Assembly: GCF_003298505.1 (NCBI RefSeq)
Contig: NZ_QNGB01000001.1
Location: forward strand, 186,001-250,000
From: Roseovarius sp. TE539
Lineage (GTDB): Bacteria; Pseudomonadota; Alphaproteobacteria; Rhodobacterales; Rhodobacteraceae
Length of the DNA stretch: 64,000 nucleotides
Reading direction: 5' to 3'
A model generated the notes under the pieces. That model worked only from the letters and a program-made list of their open reading frames with translations, was not told the origin of the DNA and did not search any database. Both the position numbers and the translations under genes were made by a program. Shown one piece after another: positions 38,026-47,806 of the stretch. The number at the start of each line of letters is the position of its first letter. The first letter of the stretch is position 1.

Positions 38026-38586
38026 CTACTCCTTGTTCGACGAGACGCCGACCTGGGCGGGGCGCAAAATGCGGTCATGAAGCATGAAACCTTCGGTGGA
38101 GACCTGGATGATTTCTCCGGCCGTGGTTCCCGGCACCGGCGCCTCGAACATCGCTTCATGTTCCTTGGGATCGAAACGATCCCCGATCTGTGGTGAAATC
38201 GGTGTGACACCGTGTTTGCTGAAAACCTTGATCAGTTCCCGCATGGTCAGATCCACACCCTCGATCAAGGCCGCCGACACCTCGCGTTGCTCGTCCGTGG
38301 CGGCCTCAAGCGCACGCTTGAGATTGTCGTAAACCGGGAGCATGTCGCGAGCCAACCGCGAGCCACCGTAATTTTCGGCTTCGCGGCGATCCTTTTCGGA
38401 CCGTTTGCGCGCGTTCTCGGCATCGGCAAGTGCGCGCATGAACTTGTCTTGCAACGCGTCCCGTTCAGCACGCAGCGCATCAAGTTCCACCTCCTCTTCC
38501 GAAACTTCCTCCGCCTCTGCGGCTTGCGCTTCGGCCTCTGCCTCGGCGATGTCGTCCAGAAACTCGTCGTTTCTCGGGTCTGCCAT
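38026..38586 (-). CDS. grpE: Nucleotide exchange factor GrpE
   Basis: GrpE releases ADP from DnaK. The 186-residue protein has a long acidic N-terminal coiled coil (Glu/Ala-rich to about residue 65) and a C-terminal beta domain with GVTPISPQIGDRFDPKEHEAM and the terminal HDRILRPAQVGVS. It starts at ATG 38586, four bases after the hrcA stop, and is cotranscribed with it. dnaK-dnaJ are not in the window. Confidence 0.95.
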   Translation of the reverse strand: MADPRNDEFLDDIAEAEAEAQAAEAEEVSEEEVELDALRAERDALQDKFMRALADAENARKRSEKDRREAENYGGSRLARDMLPVYDNLKRALEAATDEQREVSAALIEGVDLTMRELIKVFSKHGVTPISPQIGDRFDPKEHEAMFEAPVPGTTAGEIIQVSTEGFMLHDRILRPAQVGVSSNKE

Positions 38587-38590
38587 GTCT

Positions 38591-39661
38591 CTACCTCTCA
38601 TTCCGGTCCGCGATCAGCTTACCCACCAGTTGCGCGGTGTAGTCCACGATCGGTACGATCCGTCCGTAATTCAGGCGAGTGGGACCGATGACTCCCACCG
38701 CACCAATGATCTTTCGGTCAGCGTTCATATATGGAGACACCACCAAAGAGGAACCCGTTAGAGAGAAAAGTTTGTTCTCGGAGCCGATAAAAATGCGCAC
38801 ACCTTCACCCGCGTCTGCCAATTCGAGGAATTCGGCTATGTCACGCTTGCGCTCGAGATCATCGAAGAGGGACCGGATACGCTCAAGGTCTTCTTCCTCG
38901 GTTTCGGAATTCAAAAGATTCGCGCGGCCGCGAACGATGAGCCTCTCGTCGCCTGTGTCCTCTCCGTCCCAGACGGCCAGGCCACTCTCGACGAGGGCAT
39001 GTGCCAATGTGTCGATTTCCTGTCGCCGCTCGGCGATCTGCGCGGTTATATCATTCTGAAGGTCCGAAAGCGTCCGGCCTTCTGCCAGTGCGTTGAGAAA
39101 ATTCGCCGCTTCACGCATGGAACTGGGAGTCTGGCCCGGCGGCGGTGTGAAAATGCGATTTTCCACGTGACCATCTGCGAAGACAAGCACAACAAGAGCC
39201 CGGTCATGGCCAAGACCCACGAACTCGATATGCTTGATGGGCGCCTCGTGCTTTGGGGCCAGAACCAGCGACGCGCCCTGCGTCACCCCTGAAAGCGCGG
39301 ATCCGATCCGGTCCAGAACTCCGGCCACGTCCTGCGAATTGCTGCTCATGGTGGCATCTATCAGGTCGCGGTCGTCGGCCTGAAGATCCCCGACCTCCAG
39401 AAGGCCGTCCACGAACATGCGCAGCCCCTCTTGCGTCGGGACCCGCCCGGCACTGACATGAGGGCTTCCAAGCAGACCGAGATATTCCAGATCCTGCATC
39501 ACATTCCGGATCGTGGCAGCCGAAACCTTCTCGCTGAGATTGCGTGTCAGAGTGCGTGATCCGACGGGATCACCCGTCGCAAGATAGGATTCCACGACGC
39601 GGCGGAACACTTCGCGCGAGCGATCGTTCATTTCCTCCAGAATCCTGGCTCTGTCAGTCAT
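38591..39661 (-). CDS. hrcA: Heat-inducible transcription repressor HrcA
   Basis: HrcA represses heat-shock operons by binding CIRCE. The 356-residue protein has an N-terminal winged helix (about 1-90, [25 protein letters not shown] core) and the GAF-like dimer domain of the family ([37 protein letters not shown]). It heads hrcA-grpE. I see no CIRCE repeat in the 122-bp gap upstream; a standard promoter match is present instead. Confidence 0.95.
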   Translation of the reverse strand: MTDRARILEEMNDRSREVFRRVVESYLATGDPVGSRTLTRNLSEKVSAATIRNVMQDLEYLGLLGSPHVSAGRVPTQEGLRMFVDGLLEVGDLQADDRDLIDATMSSNSQDVAGVLDRIGSALSGVTQGASLVLAPKHEAPIKHIEFVGLGHDRALVVLVFADGHVENRIFTPPPGQTPSSMREAANFLNALAEGRTLSDLQNDITAQIAERRQEIDTLAHALVESGLAVWDGEDTGDERLIVRGRANLLNSETEEEDLERIRSLFDDLERKRDIAEFLELADAGEGVRIFIGSENKLFSLTGSSLVVSPYMNADRKIIGAVGVIGPTRLNYGRIVPIVDYTAQLVGKLIADRNER

Positions 39662-39692
39662 GGCCTTGTACTGCTGTCCTCTCTGGCGGGTC

Positions 39693-39721
39693 ACTAAAAG
39701 GCGTGGCGCGCAAAAGGTCAA
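39693..39721 (-). promoter_or_regulatory. Candidate hrcA-grpE promoter
   Basis: On the minus strand TTGACC (39721-39716) and TTTAGT (39698-39693) are separated by exactly 17 bases, 32-60 bases ahead of the hrcA ATG. The match is reasonable for a housekeeping or sigma-32-like promoter, but the sequence alone does not prove use. Confidence 0.4.
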
Positions 39722-39783
39722 TCGGGGTTGCTATCTGCATCCGCTCGGCTGTATTCGAACGCCAAAGCAGGAAAGGACAGAAA

Positions 39784-40500
39784 ATGCGCCCTTCGGGTAG
39801 AAACTTAAGTGAAATGCGGCCCGTTTCAATCGAGACTGGCGTCACCAAACATGCCGAAGGCTCCTGCATGATCCGCGTGGGCGATACACATGTTCTGTGC
39901 ACGGCGACCATCGAAGACCGCGTGCCACCCTTCATGAAGGGCTCGGGCCTTGGTTGGGTCACGGCCGAATACGGGATGTTGCCACGATCGACCACAAGCC
40001 GGATGCGGCGCGAGGCGACCGCCGGAAAACAGGGTGGGCGCACGGTGGAAATCCAGCGGCTGATCGGCCGGTCCCTGCGTGCCGGTGTTGACCGCGTCGC
40101 GCTGGGTGAACGTCAGATCACGGTGGATTGCGATGTCATTCAGGCCGATGGCGGTACGCGTTGCGCAGCGATTACCGGCGGCTGGGTCGCTTTGCGTCTG
40201 GCGGTCAATAAACTGATCAAGGCCGGCGATATCCTGAGCGATCCGCTGGTGGAGCCGATCGGCGCGGTTTCCTGCGGGATCTATGCCGGCCAACCCCTGG
40301 TTGATCTCGATTATCCGGAAGATAGCGAAGCGGGTGTCGACGGAAATTTCATCATGACAGCCTCGGGCCAGCTTATCGAGGTTCAGATGTCCGCCGAAGG
40401 CGCCACATTCAACCGCGATCAGATGACCCGGCTCATGGATCTTGCCGAGGCAGGGGTTCGAGAGCTGGCCGAAATCCAGAGGGCCGCATCAAGTGCGTAA
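39784..40500 (+). CDS. rph: Ribonuclease PH
   Basis: RNase PH trims tRNA 3' ends using phosphate. The 238-residue protein starts [19 protein letters not shown] and keeps the signatures [52 protein letters not shown] and [30 protein letters not shown] precedes the ATG at 39784. The next gene, rdgB, starts inside its last codons. Confidence 0.97.
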   Translation: MRPSGRNLSEMRPVSIETGVTKHAEGSCMIRVGDTHVLCTATIEDRVPPFMKGSGLGWVTAEYGMLPRSTTSRMRREATAGKQGGRTVEIQRLIGRSLRAGVDRVALGERQITVDCDVIQADGGTRCAAITGGWVALRLAVNKLIKAGDILSDPLVEPIGAVSCGIYAGQPLVDLDYPEDSEAGVDGNFIMTASGQLIEVQMSAEGATFNRDQMTRLMDLAEAGVRELAEIQRAASSA

Positions 40501-41101
40501 GCTCACCGACGATAAACTTCTTGTTGCAACGCATAACAGCGGGAAACTTGAGGAAATTCAATCCCTTGTTCGGCCGTTCGGCGTAACCGTTGTCGGGGCC
40601 GACGATTTCGGACTTGCCGAACCGGATGAGACCGAATCAACCTTTGTCGGGAATGCCCGGATCAAGGCACATACCGCGGCGAAAGCTTCCGGGCTACCGG
40701 CGTTATCCGATGATTCCGGTATCGAGATTGACGCGCTGAACGGCGCTCCCGGGGTGTATACAGCAAATTGGGCGGAATCGGGCGGAACACGCGATTTCGT
40801 GAAAGCGATGACCCGGGCGCATGACGAATTGCTGGCGGCAGGAGCCGAACAGCCGTGGCATGCGCGGTTTTGCTGTACCCTGGTTCTGGCATGGCCCGAT
40901 GGGCATGAAGAGGTCTTTCCCGGCGTCATCGAGGGCCGTGTCGTCTGGCCCATGCGGGGTGCGAATGGTCACGGCTATGATCCCATATTCCAGCCGGATG
41001 GCTACACTGTGACATTTGGTGAAATGGATCGTTGGGAAAAGAACCGGATCAGCCATCGCGCAGATGCCGTGGCCAAGTTCGTCAAGGCTTGTCTTGGCTG
41101 A
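40493..41101 (+). CDS. rdgB: XTP/dITP pyrophosphatase
   Basis: The enzyme removes non-canonical purine nucleotides. The 202-residue protein begins with [22 protein letters not shown], containing the family ATHNxGK motif, then [25 protein letters not shown] and [18 protein letters not shown], ending with NRISHRADA. The start is a GTG at 40493 inside the end of rph; no ATG is available at the right place. Confidence 0.95.
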   Translation: MRKLTDDKLLVATHNSGKLEEIQSLVRPFGVTVVGADDFGLAEPDETESTFVGNARIKAHTAAKASGLPALSDDSGIEIDALNGAPGVYTANWAESGGTRDFVKAMTRAHDELLAAGAEQPWHARFCCTLVLAWPDGHEEVFPGVIEGRVVWPMRGANGHGYDPIFQPDGYTVTFGEMDRWEKNRISHRADAVAKFVKACLG

Positions 41102-42251
41102 GGATTGGCAATCAGGTGGTTTCGGGCTTTATATCCACTGGCCTTTCTGCGAGGCGAAGTGCCCGTATTGCGATTTCAACAGCCATGTTGCCGCAAAGAT
41201 CGACCAGGATCGCTGGCGCAATGCGTATCTGCGTGAGGTGGATCGAATCGCGGCATTGGTGCCGGGCCGCCCCCTGAAATCGGTTTTCTTCGGCGGCGGC
41301 ACCCCGAGCTTGATGGATCCAGGTACTGTCAGTGCCGTTCTGGATCGGATCCGTGCATACTGGCCTGTATCCAACGATTTCGAGGTTACGCTTGAGGCTA
41401 ATCCCGGTTCTGTCGAGGCGGGACGCTTCAGGGCCTATGCCGCCGGCGGTGTTTCACGTGTGTCAATCGGCGTTCAGGCGCTCAACGACGATGATCTCAA
41501 GCGTCTGGGCCGAATTCACACTGCTGCAGAAGCACGTCGCGCTTTCGATATCGCCCGAGACGCTTTTGATCGTGTGAGTTTCGATCTGATCTACGCGCGT
41601 CAGGGCCAGGCCCTTTCTGCATGGCGGAAGGAGTTGGGTGAGGCATTGGATATGGCCGCGGATCACCTGTCCCTGTATCAACTCACCATTGAGCCTGATA
41701 CGGCATTTGGTAACAGGTTTGCGGCTGGTGGATTGCGTGATCTTCCGACCGATGACACCGCGGCGGACATGTATCACGTCACGCAGGAGGTTTGCGAGGC
41801 GGCAGGTCTTAACGCGTATGAAGTTTCCAACCACGCTCGGCCCGGAGCGGAATCACGGCATAACCTGATCTACTGGCGTTACGGGGATTACGCGGGGATC
41901 GGCCCCGGTGCGCACGGGCGGTTGACCCTGAACGGGCAACGGCATGCGACCGAGGCTTGGTCGAACCCTGAAAAGTGGCTCAACGCAGTGGCCGAGGCAA
42001 ATCCCGACAGGTACAATGCCCGACTGGCCGGAAGCGATCAGGCAGTTGAATATTTGATGATGGGCCTGCGACTTCGGGACGGTATCGATGAAAACCGGTT
42101 TGAAGGACTGGCCGGAGCCCCGCTTGATCCCATCAAATTGCAGGAACTGGAGGATCTCGGGATGATCGCACGGACAAGTGGAAATCTCCGTGCAACGAGC
42201 CAGGGCCGGATCGTGCTCAACTCCGTTATCGGGTCGCTCCTGCCCGACTAA
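41094..42251 (+). CDS. hemW: Radical SAM heme chaperone HemW
   Basis: HemW is a heme-binding radical SAM protein related to HemN but not a coproporphyrinogen oxidase. The 385-residue protein has the cluster motif CEAKCPYC (Cys19, 23, 26, after IHWPF), then FFGGGTPSLMDP, RVSIGVQALNDDDLKRLGR and YEVSNHARPG, the typical set. The start is a TTG at 41094 overlapping the rdgB stop, as expected for a coupled gene. It converges on parB. Confidence 0.93.
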   Translation: MAEDWQSGGFGLYIHWPFCEAKCPYCDFNSHVAAKIDQDRWRNAYLREVDRIAALVPGRPLKSVFFGGGTPSLMDPGTVSAVLDRIRAYWPVSNDFEVTLEANPGSVEAGRFRAYAAGGVSRVSIGVQALNDDDLKRLGRIHTAAEARRAFDIARDAFDRVSFDLIYARQGQALSAWRKELGEALDMAADHLSLYQLTIEPDTAFGNRFAAGGLRDLPTDDTAADMYHVTQEVCEAAGLNAYEVSNHARPGAESRHNLIYWRYGDYAGIGPGAHGRLTLNGQRHATEAWSNPEKWLNAVAEANPDRYNARLAGSDQAVEYLMMGLRLRDGIDENRFEGLAGAPLDPIKLQELEDLGMIARTSGNLRATSQGRIVLNSVIGSLLPD

Positions 42252-42265
42252 ACCGCTTGTTGTTA

Positions 42266-43186
42266 TTATTCCCGTTGGCCACTGAGCAACCGGCAAAGCG
42301 TGTCAAGCTCGTCCAGCGTGGCGTAGCTGATACGGATCTGGCCGGACTCCTTTTCAGGCTTGTGGTCAACCGCAACCTTCATACCAAGATTGGCCGAAAG
42401 ATCACCTTCCAAAGCCTTGGTATCCGCATCCTTGGACGGCTTCCCTGCACCTGCATCGCTTTTGCCGGTTTCCGTAAAGACGTTTCCCACACCGTCTTTC
42501 GCCATCTTCTCCGTCTCCCGAACGGAAAGACCCTTCTTGATGACACGTCGCGCCAGTGAGGCCGGATCATCTGCGGTGACCAACGCTCTGGCATGGCCGG
42601 CGGAGAGCTTGCCCTGGCGCAAGAAATCCTGAACTTCTTCGGGCAGGTGCAGCAACCGGACGGAGTTGGCTATGTGGCTGCGGCTCTTGCCCAGAACGTC
42701 GGCGAGCTTTTCCTGTGTATGCCCGAACCGGTTCATGAGCTGTGAAAAACCGGCAGCCTCTTCAATCGGGTTGAGATCGGCGCGTTGAATATTCTCGATG
42801 ATCGCAACCTCAAGGACCTCGGTATCGTCGAAATCTCGAACGATTACCGGAACCTCGTGTTGCTGCGCTATTTGCGCTGCGCGCCACCTCCGTTCACCGG
42901 CGACAATTTCGAACTCGTCCTCATGGCCGGGGCGTGGTCGTACGATCAACGGCTGGATAACACCTTTTTCGCGAATTGACTTCGCAAGATCCTCCAACTG
43001 CTCCTGCTCGAAACTGCGCCGCGGTTGTTCCGGATTCGGGCTGATGCGTTCGATCGGTGCCATCATGTCCGGCCGGCGCTGCGATGGCTCGGCGTGTTCG
43101 GCGGAGTTGCCTCCTTCGGTCACATCCGACATCAGTGCGGATAAACCGCGTCCAAGCCCGCGTTGTCTGGTTTTCCTGTCTGCCAT
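42266..43186 (-). CDS. parB: Chromosome partitioning protein ParB
   Basis: ParB binds parS, spreads as a CTP-dependent clamp and drives origin segregation. The 306-residue protein has the CTP-binding box with GERRWRAAQIA, the box II region VIENIQRADLNPIEEA, a helix-turn-helix (QEKLADVLGKSRSHIANSVRL, about 150-170) and a C-terminal dimer domain after a disordered linker (about 225-260). It starts at ATG 43186, 14 bases after the parA stop. Two perfect parS sites are 1.4 and 3.3 kb upstream. Confidence 0.97.
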   Translation of the reverse strand: MADRKTRQRGLGRGLSALMSDVTEGGNSAEHAEPSQRRPDMMAPIERISPNPEQPRRSFEQEQLEDLAKSIREKGVIQPLIVRPRPGHEDEFEIVAGERRWRAAQIAQQHEVPVIVRDFDDTEVLEVAIIENIQRADLNPIEEAAGFSQLMNRFGHTQEKLADVLGKSRSHIANSVRLLHLPEEVQDFLRQGKLSAGHARALVTADDPASLARRVIKKGLSVRETEKMAKDGVGNVFTETGKSDAGAGKPSKDADTKALEGDLSANLGMKVAVDHKPEKESGQIRISYATLDELDTLCRLLSGQRE

Positions 43187-43200
43187 CTTCGCTTCCTTGA

Positions 43201-44010
43201 TTACGCGGCTGCGCGGGATTGATTGCGGATGAGTTCCGCTGCAAGCGCGCGATAAGCTTCTGCCCCGCGCGACGAGGTGTCATACTTAAGCACCGGTAGC
43301 GCATAGGAAGGTGCCTCGCTCACACGAACATTCCGGGGAATGAGGGTTCGGAACACGAGGTCGCCCAAGTTTTCACGCGCATCCTGCTCCACTTGTGCCG
43401 ACAGGTTGTTGCGTGCGTCGTACATGGTGAGGACAATTCCCTCGATCCGCAGATCTGGGTTGGCCGTCTGCCGAACCTCGCGAATGGTTAGCATGAGCTG
43501 GGACAAGCCCTCCAATGCAAAAAATTCGCTCTGAAGGGGCACAAGAACAGAATGCGCTGCGACCATCGCGTTGACAGTGAGCAGGTTCAACGATGGCGGA
43601 CAATCAACAAGAATGAAGTCGAGTGCGTAGGTATCAAGCGCTGGTTGCCGCAATGCATCATGTAAAAGGAAACTTCGCTTTTCATTGCTGATCAGTTCGA
43701 TATCGGCCGAACTCAGATCGACGGTGGCCGGTATGATCAGAAGCCTTTCATCTCCGGTCTCGCGAACGATATCGCGCAGCGGAACGTCATCCAGAAGAAG
43801 ATCATAGGTCGTCGCCTCACGGTCACCCGCCTCGACGCCGAGGCCTGTAGAGGAATTGCCTTGCGGGTCCAGATCGACGATCAGCACCCGAAAACCTGCT
43901 TCGGCAAGTGCGGCGCCGAGATTGATTGTCGTTGTCGTCTTGCCGACACCGCCTTTCTGATTGGCAATGGCAATGATCCTTGGACCTTGAACGAGGATCG
44001 GGTCAGGCAC
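43201..44010 (-). CDS. parA: Chromosome partitioning ATPase ParA
   Basis: ParA is the Walker-type ATPase that moves ParB-parS complexes. The 269-residue protein has the deviant Walker A NQKGGVGKTTTTINLG, the FILVDCPPSLNLLT Walker B region and the LDPQGNSSTGLG switch motif. It starts with GTG at 44010 (no ATG available) and overlaps the end of rsmG by eight bases, so it is coupled to it. Same operon as mnmG-rsmG-parA-parB. Confidence 0.97.
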   Translation of the reverse strand: MPDPILVQGPRIIAIANQKGGVGKTTTTINLGAALAEAGFRVLIVDLDPQGNSSTGLGVEAGDREATTYDLLLDDVPLRDIVRETGDERLLIIPATVDLSSADIELISNEKRSFLLHDALRQPALDTYALDFILVDCPPSLNLLTVNAMVAAHSVLVPLQSEFFALEGLSQLMLTIREVRQTANPDLRIEGIVLTMYDARNNLSAQVEQDARENLGDLVFRTLIPRNVRVSEAPSYALPVLKYDTSSRGAEAYRALAAELIRNQSRAAA

Positions 44011-44617
44011 GGGAAACTCCTTTTATGGTAAGGATGACGGGGCCGATTTCAGTTATACTTTTATCAACGTGATACGTGAAATTCCACGTTCTTTGCGCGT
44101 CGTCCACCTCTTTTCGCCAGGCTGCCCCCTTTTGAAAAAGCGCTATACCCGTGCTGGCAAGGTGTTGTTCTGCGAATGGAAGAAGTTCCGTCAACGGTGC
44201 GAGCGCCCTTGCCGAAAGGACATCTGCGTTGAGCGCCGGTATGTCTTCGATTCTGGCCGCTCGAACCTCCGCGGAGATCCCCGTTTCGCGTATCGCTGTG
44301 CGCAGGAAGGCGCATTTGCGCCCGTCGCTTTCGACCAGCGTCAAACGCCGTGGCGAGTTGCGTTCGGAAGCCAGAATTCCAACAACCAGCCCGGGAAAGC
44401 CACCGCCCGATCCCAGATCAGCCCAGTGATCCACCGGATGTTCAACGAAATCCATTAGCTGAGCGCTATCAGCAAGGTGGCGGGTCCAGAGCTGCGGCAG
44501 CGTGTTTTTGGAGACAAGGTTTATCCGGGGATTCCATCGCTCCAAAAGGGCCGCCAGCCGGTAAAGCTTGTCGAGTGTTTCACGTGAAACATCCGCGAAC
44601 GGATCTGGCCCGCTCAT
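44003..44617 (-). CDS. rsmG: 16S rRNA (guanine-N7) methyltransferase RsmG
   Basis: RsmG (GidB) makes m7G527 of 16S rRNA. The 204-residue protein has the SAM-binding motif [14 protein letters not shown] and [15 protein letters not shown], then [12 protein letters not shown] perfect parS site (44576-44591) is inside its first codons and encodes part of DVSRETLD. Its ATG overlaps the mnmG stop by four bases (ATGA). Confidence 0.96.
   Translation of the reverse strand: MSGPDPFADVSRETLDKLYRLAALLERWNPRINLVSKNTLPQLWTRHLADSAQLMDFVEHPVDHWADLGSGGGFPGLVVGILASERNSPRRLTLVESDGRKCAFLRTAIRETGISAEVRAARIEDIPALNADVLSARALAPLTELLPFAEQHLASTGIALFQKGAAWRKEVDDAQRTWNFTYHVDKSITEIGPVILTIKGVSRA
44576..44591. promoter_or_regulatory. 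parS: parS site (in rsmG)
   Basis: TGTTTCACGTGAAACA, a perfect 16-bp match to the conserved chromosomal parS palindrome. It lies in the 5' coding part of rsmG, about 1.4 kb from parB and 5.1 kb from the candidate origin. Confidence 0.93.
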
Positions 44618-46488
44618 GCTGAATCTTTATGTTTGCCCTGCCGAATACATGAGAGAATCAGCGTCAGAGCAGCAGGAGTCATCCCGTCTATCCGCCCGGC
44701 TTGGCCCAGATTCCCCGGCCTTGTTTGTTTCAGCTTTTCCTTGAGCTCATTCGACAGCCCGGTTACCGCCGCATAGCTAAAATCGTCGGGAATCACCTGC
44801 GATTCATCGCGCTGAAGACCGGCGACATCCCTTTTTTGCCGTTCTATGTAGTTCGCATACAACGCCTCACGTTCCAGTTGGCGCCGGCTCTCTTGATCAA
44901 TGACCGACCATTCCGAATTTAGGACTGTGATCTCATCGAAACCCACTTGCGGCATGCTCAGAAGTTCCAGGCCGTTGCGGCGCGATCCATCCTGGCTGAC
45001 CTTGAGCCCGAGATCAGCCAGTGCATTAGCGGAATAGCTTTCGCTTTGCAGCATGCGCCTTGCCGCCTCAAGACGGTCCATTTTTTCCTCGAACGCCGCT
45101 TTTCGGGCTTCACTGACACATCCAATTTCAATCCCCGACGGCGTCAGCCTCTGATCGGCGTTATCCGCACGAAGCGATAATCGGAACTCGGCGCGGGAGG
45201 TGAACATACGATACGGCTCGGACACGCCACGCGTGACCAGATCATCAATCATCACGCCGATGTAGCTGTTGCTACGGCTGAAGCTGATGCCATCTCGGCC
45301 GGCCACCGCCAGAGCGGCGTTCAGCCCGGCCACCAGCCCTTGTGCTGCCGCCTCTTCATATCCGGTTGTGCCGTTGATTTGGCCAGCCAGCAGTAACCCC
45401 GGAATACCCTTCACCGCCAAACAGGAATCCAGAGCGCGTGGATCGACGAAATCATACTCGATGGCATATCCGGGTTGCAGAATCGTTGCATTCTCCAGCC
45501 CATTGATCGAACGCACATACGCTTCCTGCACCTCGACCGGGAGGGACGTCGATATTCCATTCGGGTAAATGACGTTATCCGAAAGGCTTTCCGGCTCCAG
45601 AAATATCTGGTGAGCTTCCTTGTCGCCAAAACGCACGACCTTGTCCTCGATGGACGGACAGTATCGTGGGCCGACACCGTCGATGTGACCGCCATACATA
45701 GCCGACCGTTCGAGGTTACTTTTGATTATATCGTGCGTACGCTCATTGGTATGGGTGATGCCGCAGGATACTTGTTGGCATTTCGGAGCCTCGGACAGAA
45801 ATGAAAACATAACCGGATCGTCGTCCGGTGCCTGCATCTCCAGGCCAGACCAATCGATGCTCCGCCCGTCCAACCGCGGCGGTGTGCCGGTCTTCAGACG
45901 ACCAAGACTCAATCCGAAGTCATCTATGCGTTCGGCCAGTCGCACCGAAGGTTTGTCACCCATACGCCCGCCGGGACGCGATACGTCACCTATGTGGATG
46001 ACGCCCCGCAGAAACGTCCCCGTAGTCAACACGACACTTGCCGCGCTTATCCGAGACCCGTCCGCCAGCACGACACCCCGCACGCAACCGGCTGTAACAA
46101 TGAAATCCGCCACCTCGCCCTCGATTATTTCGAGATTGGGCTCTCCCTCAGTCCGCGACAACATGTACTTGCGATAAATATGCCTGTCGGCCTGAGTACG
46201 TGGTCCCTGAACCGCCGGACCCTTACGGCGATTCAACAGACGAAACTGGATCCCAGCCGCATCCGCAGCTTTCCCCATCACGCCATCAAGCGCATCAATC
46301 TCACGAACAAGATGACCTTTACCAAGACCACCAATCGCCGGGTTACACGACATGACACCGATACCTTCTCGGTCAAGTGTGACCAACGCTGTCGCCACAC
46401 CAAGCCGGGCCGCTGCGTGCGCTGCTTCGGCGCCGGCATGTCCACCCCCGATTACCACGACGTCAAAATCCTGTTTCACGTGAAACAC
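44614..46488 (-). CDS. mnmG: tRNA uridine 5-carboxymethylaminomethyl modification enzyme MnmG
   Basis: MnmG (GidA), with MnmE, modifies the wobble uridine of tRNAs. The 624-residue FAD protein has the dinucleotide motif [18 protein letters not shown] at the start, [26 protein letters not shown] and the C-terminal MnmE-binding domain. The start codon is GTG at 46488; the first codons (VFHVKQ) are themselves a perfect parS site. Its stop overlaps rsmG. It stands three bases after mnmE. Confidence 0.97.
   Translation of the reverse strand: MFHVKQDFDVVVIGGGHAGAEAAHAAARLGVATALVTLDREGIGVMSCNPAIGGLGKGHLVREIDALDGVMGKAADAAGIQFRLLNRRKGPAVQGPRTQADRHIYRKYMLSRTEGEPNLEIIEGEVADFIVTAGCVRGVVLADGSRISAASVVLTTGTFLRGVIHIGDVSRPGGRMGDKPSVRLAERIDDFGLSLGRLKTGTPPRLDGRSIDWSGLEMQAPDDDPVMFSFLSEAPKCQQVSCGITHTNERTHDIIKSNLERSAMYGGHIDGVGPRYCPSIEDKVVRFGDKEAHQIFLEPESLSDNVIYPNGISTSLPVEVQEAYVRSINGLENATILQPGYAIEYDFVDPRALDSCLAVKGIPGLLLAGQINGTTGYEEAAAQGLVAGLNAALAVAGRDGISFSRSNSYIGVMIDDLVTRGVSEPYRMFTSRAEFRLSLRADNADQRLTPSGIEIGCVSEARKAAFEEKMDRLEAARRMLQSESYSANALADLGLKVSQDGSRRNGLELLSMPQVGFDEITVLNSEWSVIDQESRRQLEREALYANYIERQKRDVAGLQRDESQVIPDDFSYAAVTGLSNELKEKLKQTRPGNLGQAGRIDGMTPAALTLILSCIRQGKHKDSA
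46472..46487. promoter_or_regulatory. parS: parS site (at the mnmG start)
   Basis: TGTTTCACGTGAAACA, perfect 16-bp parS, covering the first codons of mnmG. It is about 3.2 kb from the candidate origin. The mnmG GTG start codon (46488-46486) overlaps its edge. Confidence 0.93.
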
Positions 46489-46491
46489 TCC

Positions 46492-47778
46492 TCACTTACC
46501 CAGGCAGAAGCTCGAGAAAATTTCGTCAAGTACAGCTTCGACATCTACGCGTCCTACCAGAGAATCAAGCGCCCGAACACCACGCCGCACCTCTTCGGCA
46601 GCCAGTTCGGTTTCCGTTGCGCCGGACGAAAGACAATTCATGGCCGCGTCCAGTGCTTCAACGCCTGCACGCATACCCTGCGCGTGGCGAGTCCGCGTTG
46701 CCAAACCGGTTCCAGCATTCTGCGCGCCCAGCTTGTCGGCAATCTCACCCAACAGCTGGTCCACGCCTTCACCTGTCAACCCCGACACGGATGCGCTTCT
46801 CCCCGGAAACAGGTCACCCTTGCATTGACGCACAATATCACTCGGCCCCGGTTCCAGAAGCGGTGGCGCGCCGCCATCCGTAAGAAAAACCCTCAGGTCA
46901 GCGTTTACAGCACGCTCACGAGCCCGCTCGATACCGATCGCTTCGATCTCTTCACCACCAATCCGGAGCCCCGCCGTATCGAGAAGCATCACCGGCAAGC
47001 CCTGGATGTCCATCCTTACCTCGATAACGTCACGTGTCGTACCCGCAAGCGAAGACGTTATTGCAGCCTCCCGGCCTGCGAGACAATTCAAAAGCGTCGA
47101 TTTCCCAACATTGGGCGCGCCCACGATCGCCACCTCGAACCCGGCTCGGATACGCTCAGCATGACCAACATTTGAAATTTCCTTGCTCAGGCTCCCTCTC
47201 ACTGCCTCGATCAGCTTGGTCACTTCGGGCGTAACATCAACCGGTACATCCTCATCGACGAAATCGATGGTCACCTCAAGAAGGGCCGCCGCCCGCACCA
47301 GCGCCTCTCGCCATTCGTCTGCACGCCGGCCAAGATCGCCGGCCAGTACCCGTGTTGCCTGACGCCTTTGCGCTTCGGTTTCAGCCGCAATAAGATCTGC
47401 CAAACCCTCGACCTGCGCAAGGTTCATCTTCCCATTTTCCATTGCGCGCCGGGTGAATTCTCCAGGATCGGCAACTCTTAGGCCCGGAATCCCGCTCAAC
47501 ATCTCCAAGACGGCAGATATTACAGCCGGGCTGCCGTGAACATGGAACTCCACCACCTCCTCGCCGGTAAAACTTCGGTTCTCGGAAAAGGTCAGGACCA
47601 ACGCCTCGTCTATCCGGCCGCCGTCGGGGCGCCGCAACACACGAAGCGATGCCACCCTTCTTGCCGGCACGTCACCGGCACACTGCTTGCACGCCTCGAA
47701 CGCATCAGGCCCGCTTACCCGAATGACAGCGACGCCGGCCATGCCGCGTGCAGAAGCAACCGCGAATATCGTATCCAA
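46492..47778 (-). CDS. mnmE: tRNA modification GTPase MnmE
   Basis: MnmE is the GTPase partner of MnmG. The 428-residue protein has the N-terminal formyl-THF-binding domain ([21 protein letters not shown]), a G domain with [18 protein letters not shown] and a modified NKxD region, and the C-terminal CLGK motif needed for activity. The NKxD region is not obvious in the sequence ([11 protein letters not shown] in its place), worth a check. The start is a TTG at 47778; no ATG is suitably placed. Confidence 0.95.
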   Translation of the reverse strand: MDTIFAVASARGMAGVAVIRVSGPDAFEACKQCAGDVPARRVASLRVLRRPDGGRIDEALVLTFSENRSFTGEEVVEFHVHGSPAVISAVLEMLSGIPGLRVADPGEFTRRAMENGKMNLAQVEGLADLIAAETEAQRRQATRVLAGDLGRRADEWREALVRAAALLEVTIDFVDEDVPVDVTPEVTKLIEAVRGSLSKEISNVGHAERIRAGFEVAIVGAPNVGKSTLLNCLAGREAAITSSLAGTTRDVIEVRMDIQGLPVMLLDTAGLRIGGEEIEAIGIERARERAVNADLRVFLTDGGAPPLLEPGPSDIVRQCKGDLFPGRSASVSGLTGEGVDQLLGEIADKLGAQNAGTGLATRTRHAQGMRAGVEALDAAMNCLSSGATETELAAEEVRRGVRALDSLVGRVDVEAVLDEIFSSFCLGK

Positions 47779-47806
47779 GACTGTTACCCTTACCTCGCCT
47801 CGGCGG

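Noticed and set aside
41450-41465. Possible third parS site in hemW (TGTTTCACGTGTGTCA).
   Set aside because: Only 13 of 16 positions match and the right half of the palindrome is broken. It is coding sequence for GGVSRVSIG, conserved in HemW, which explains the similarity.
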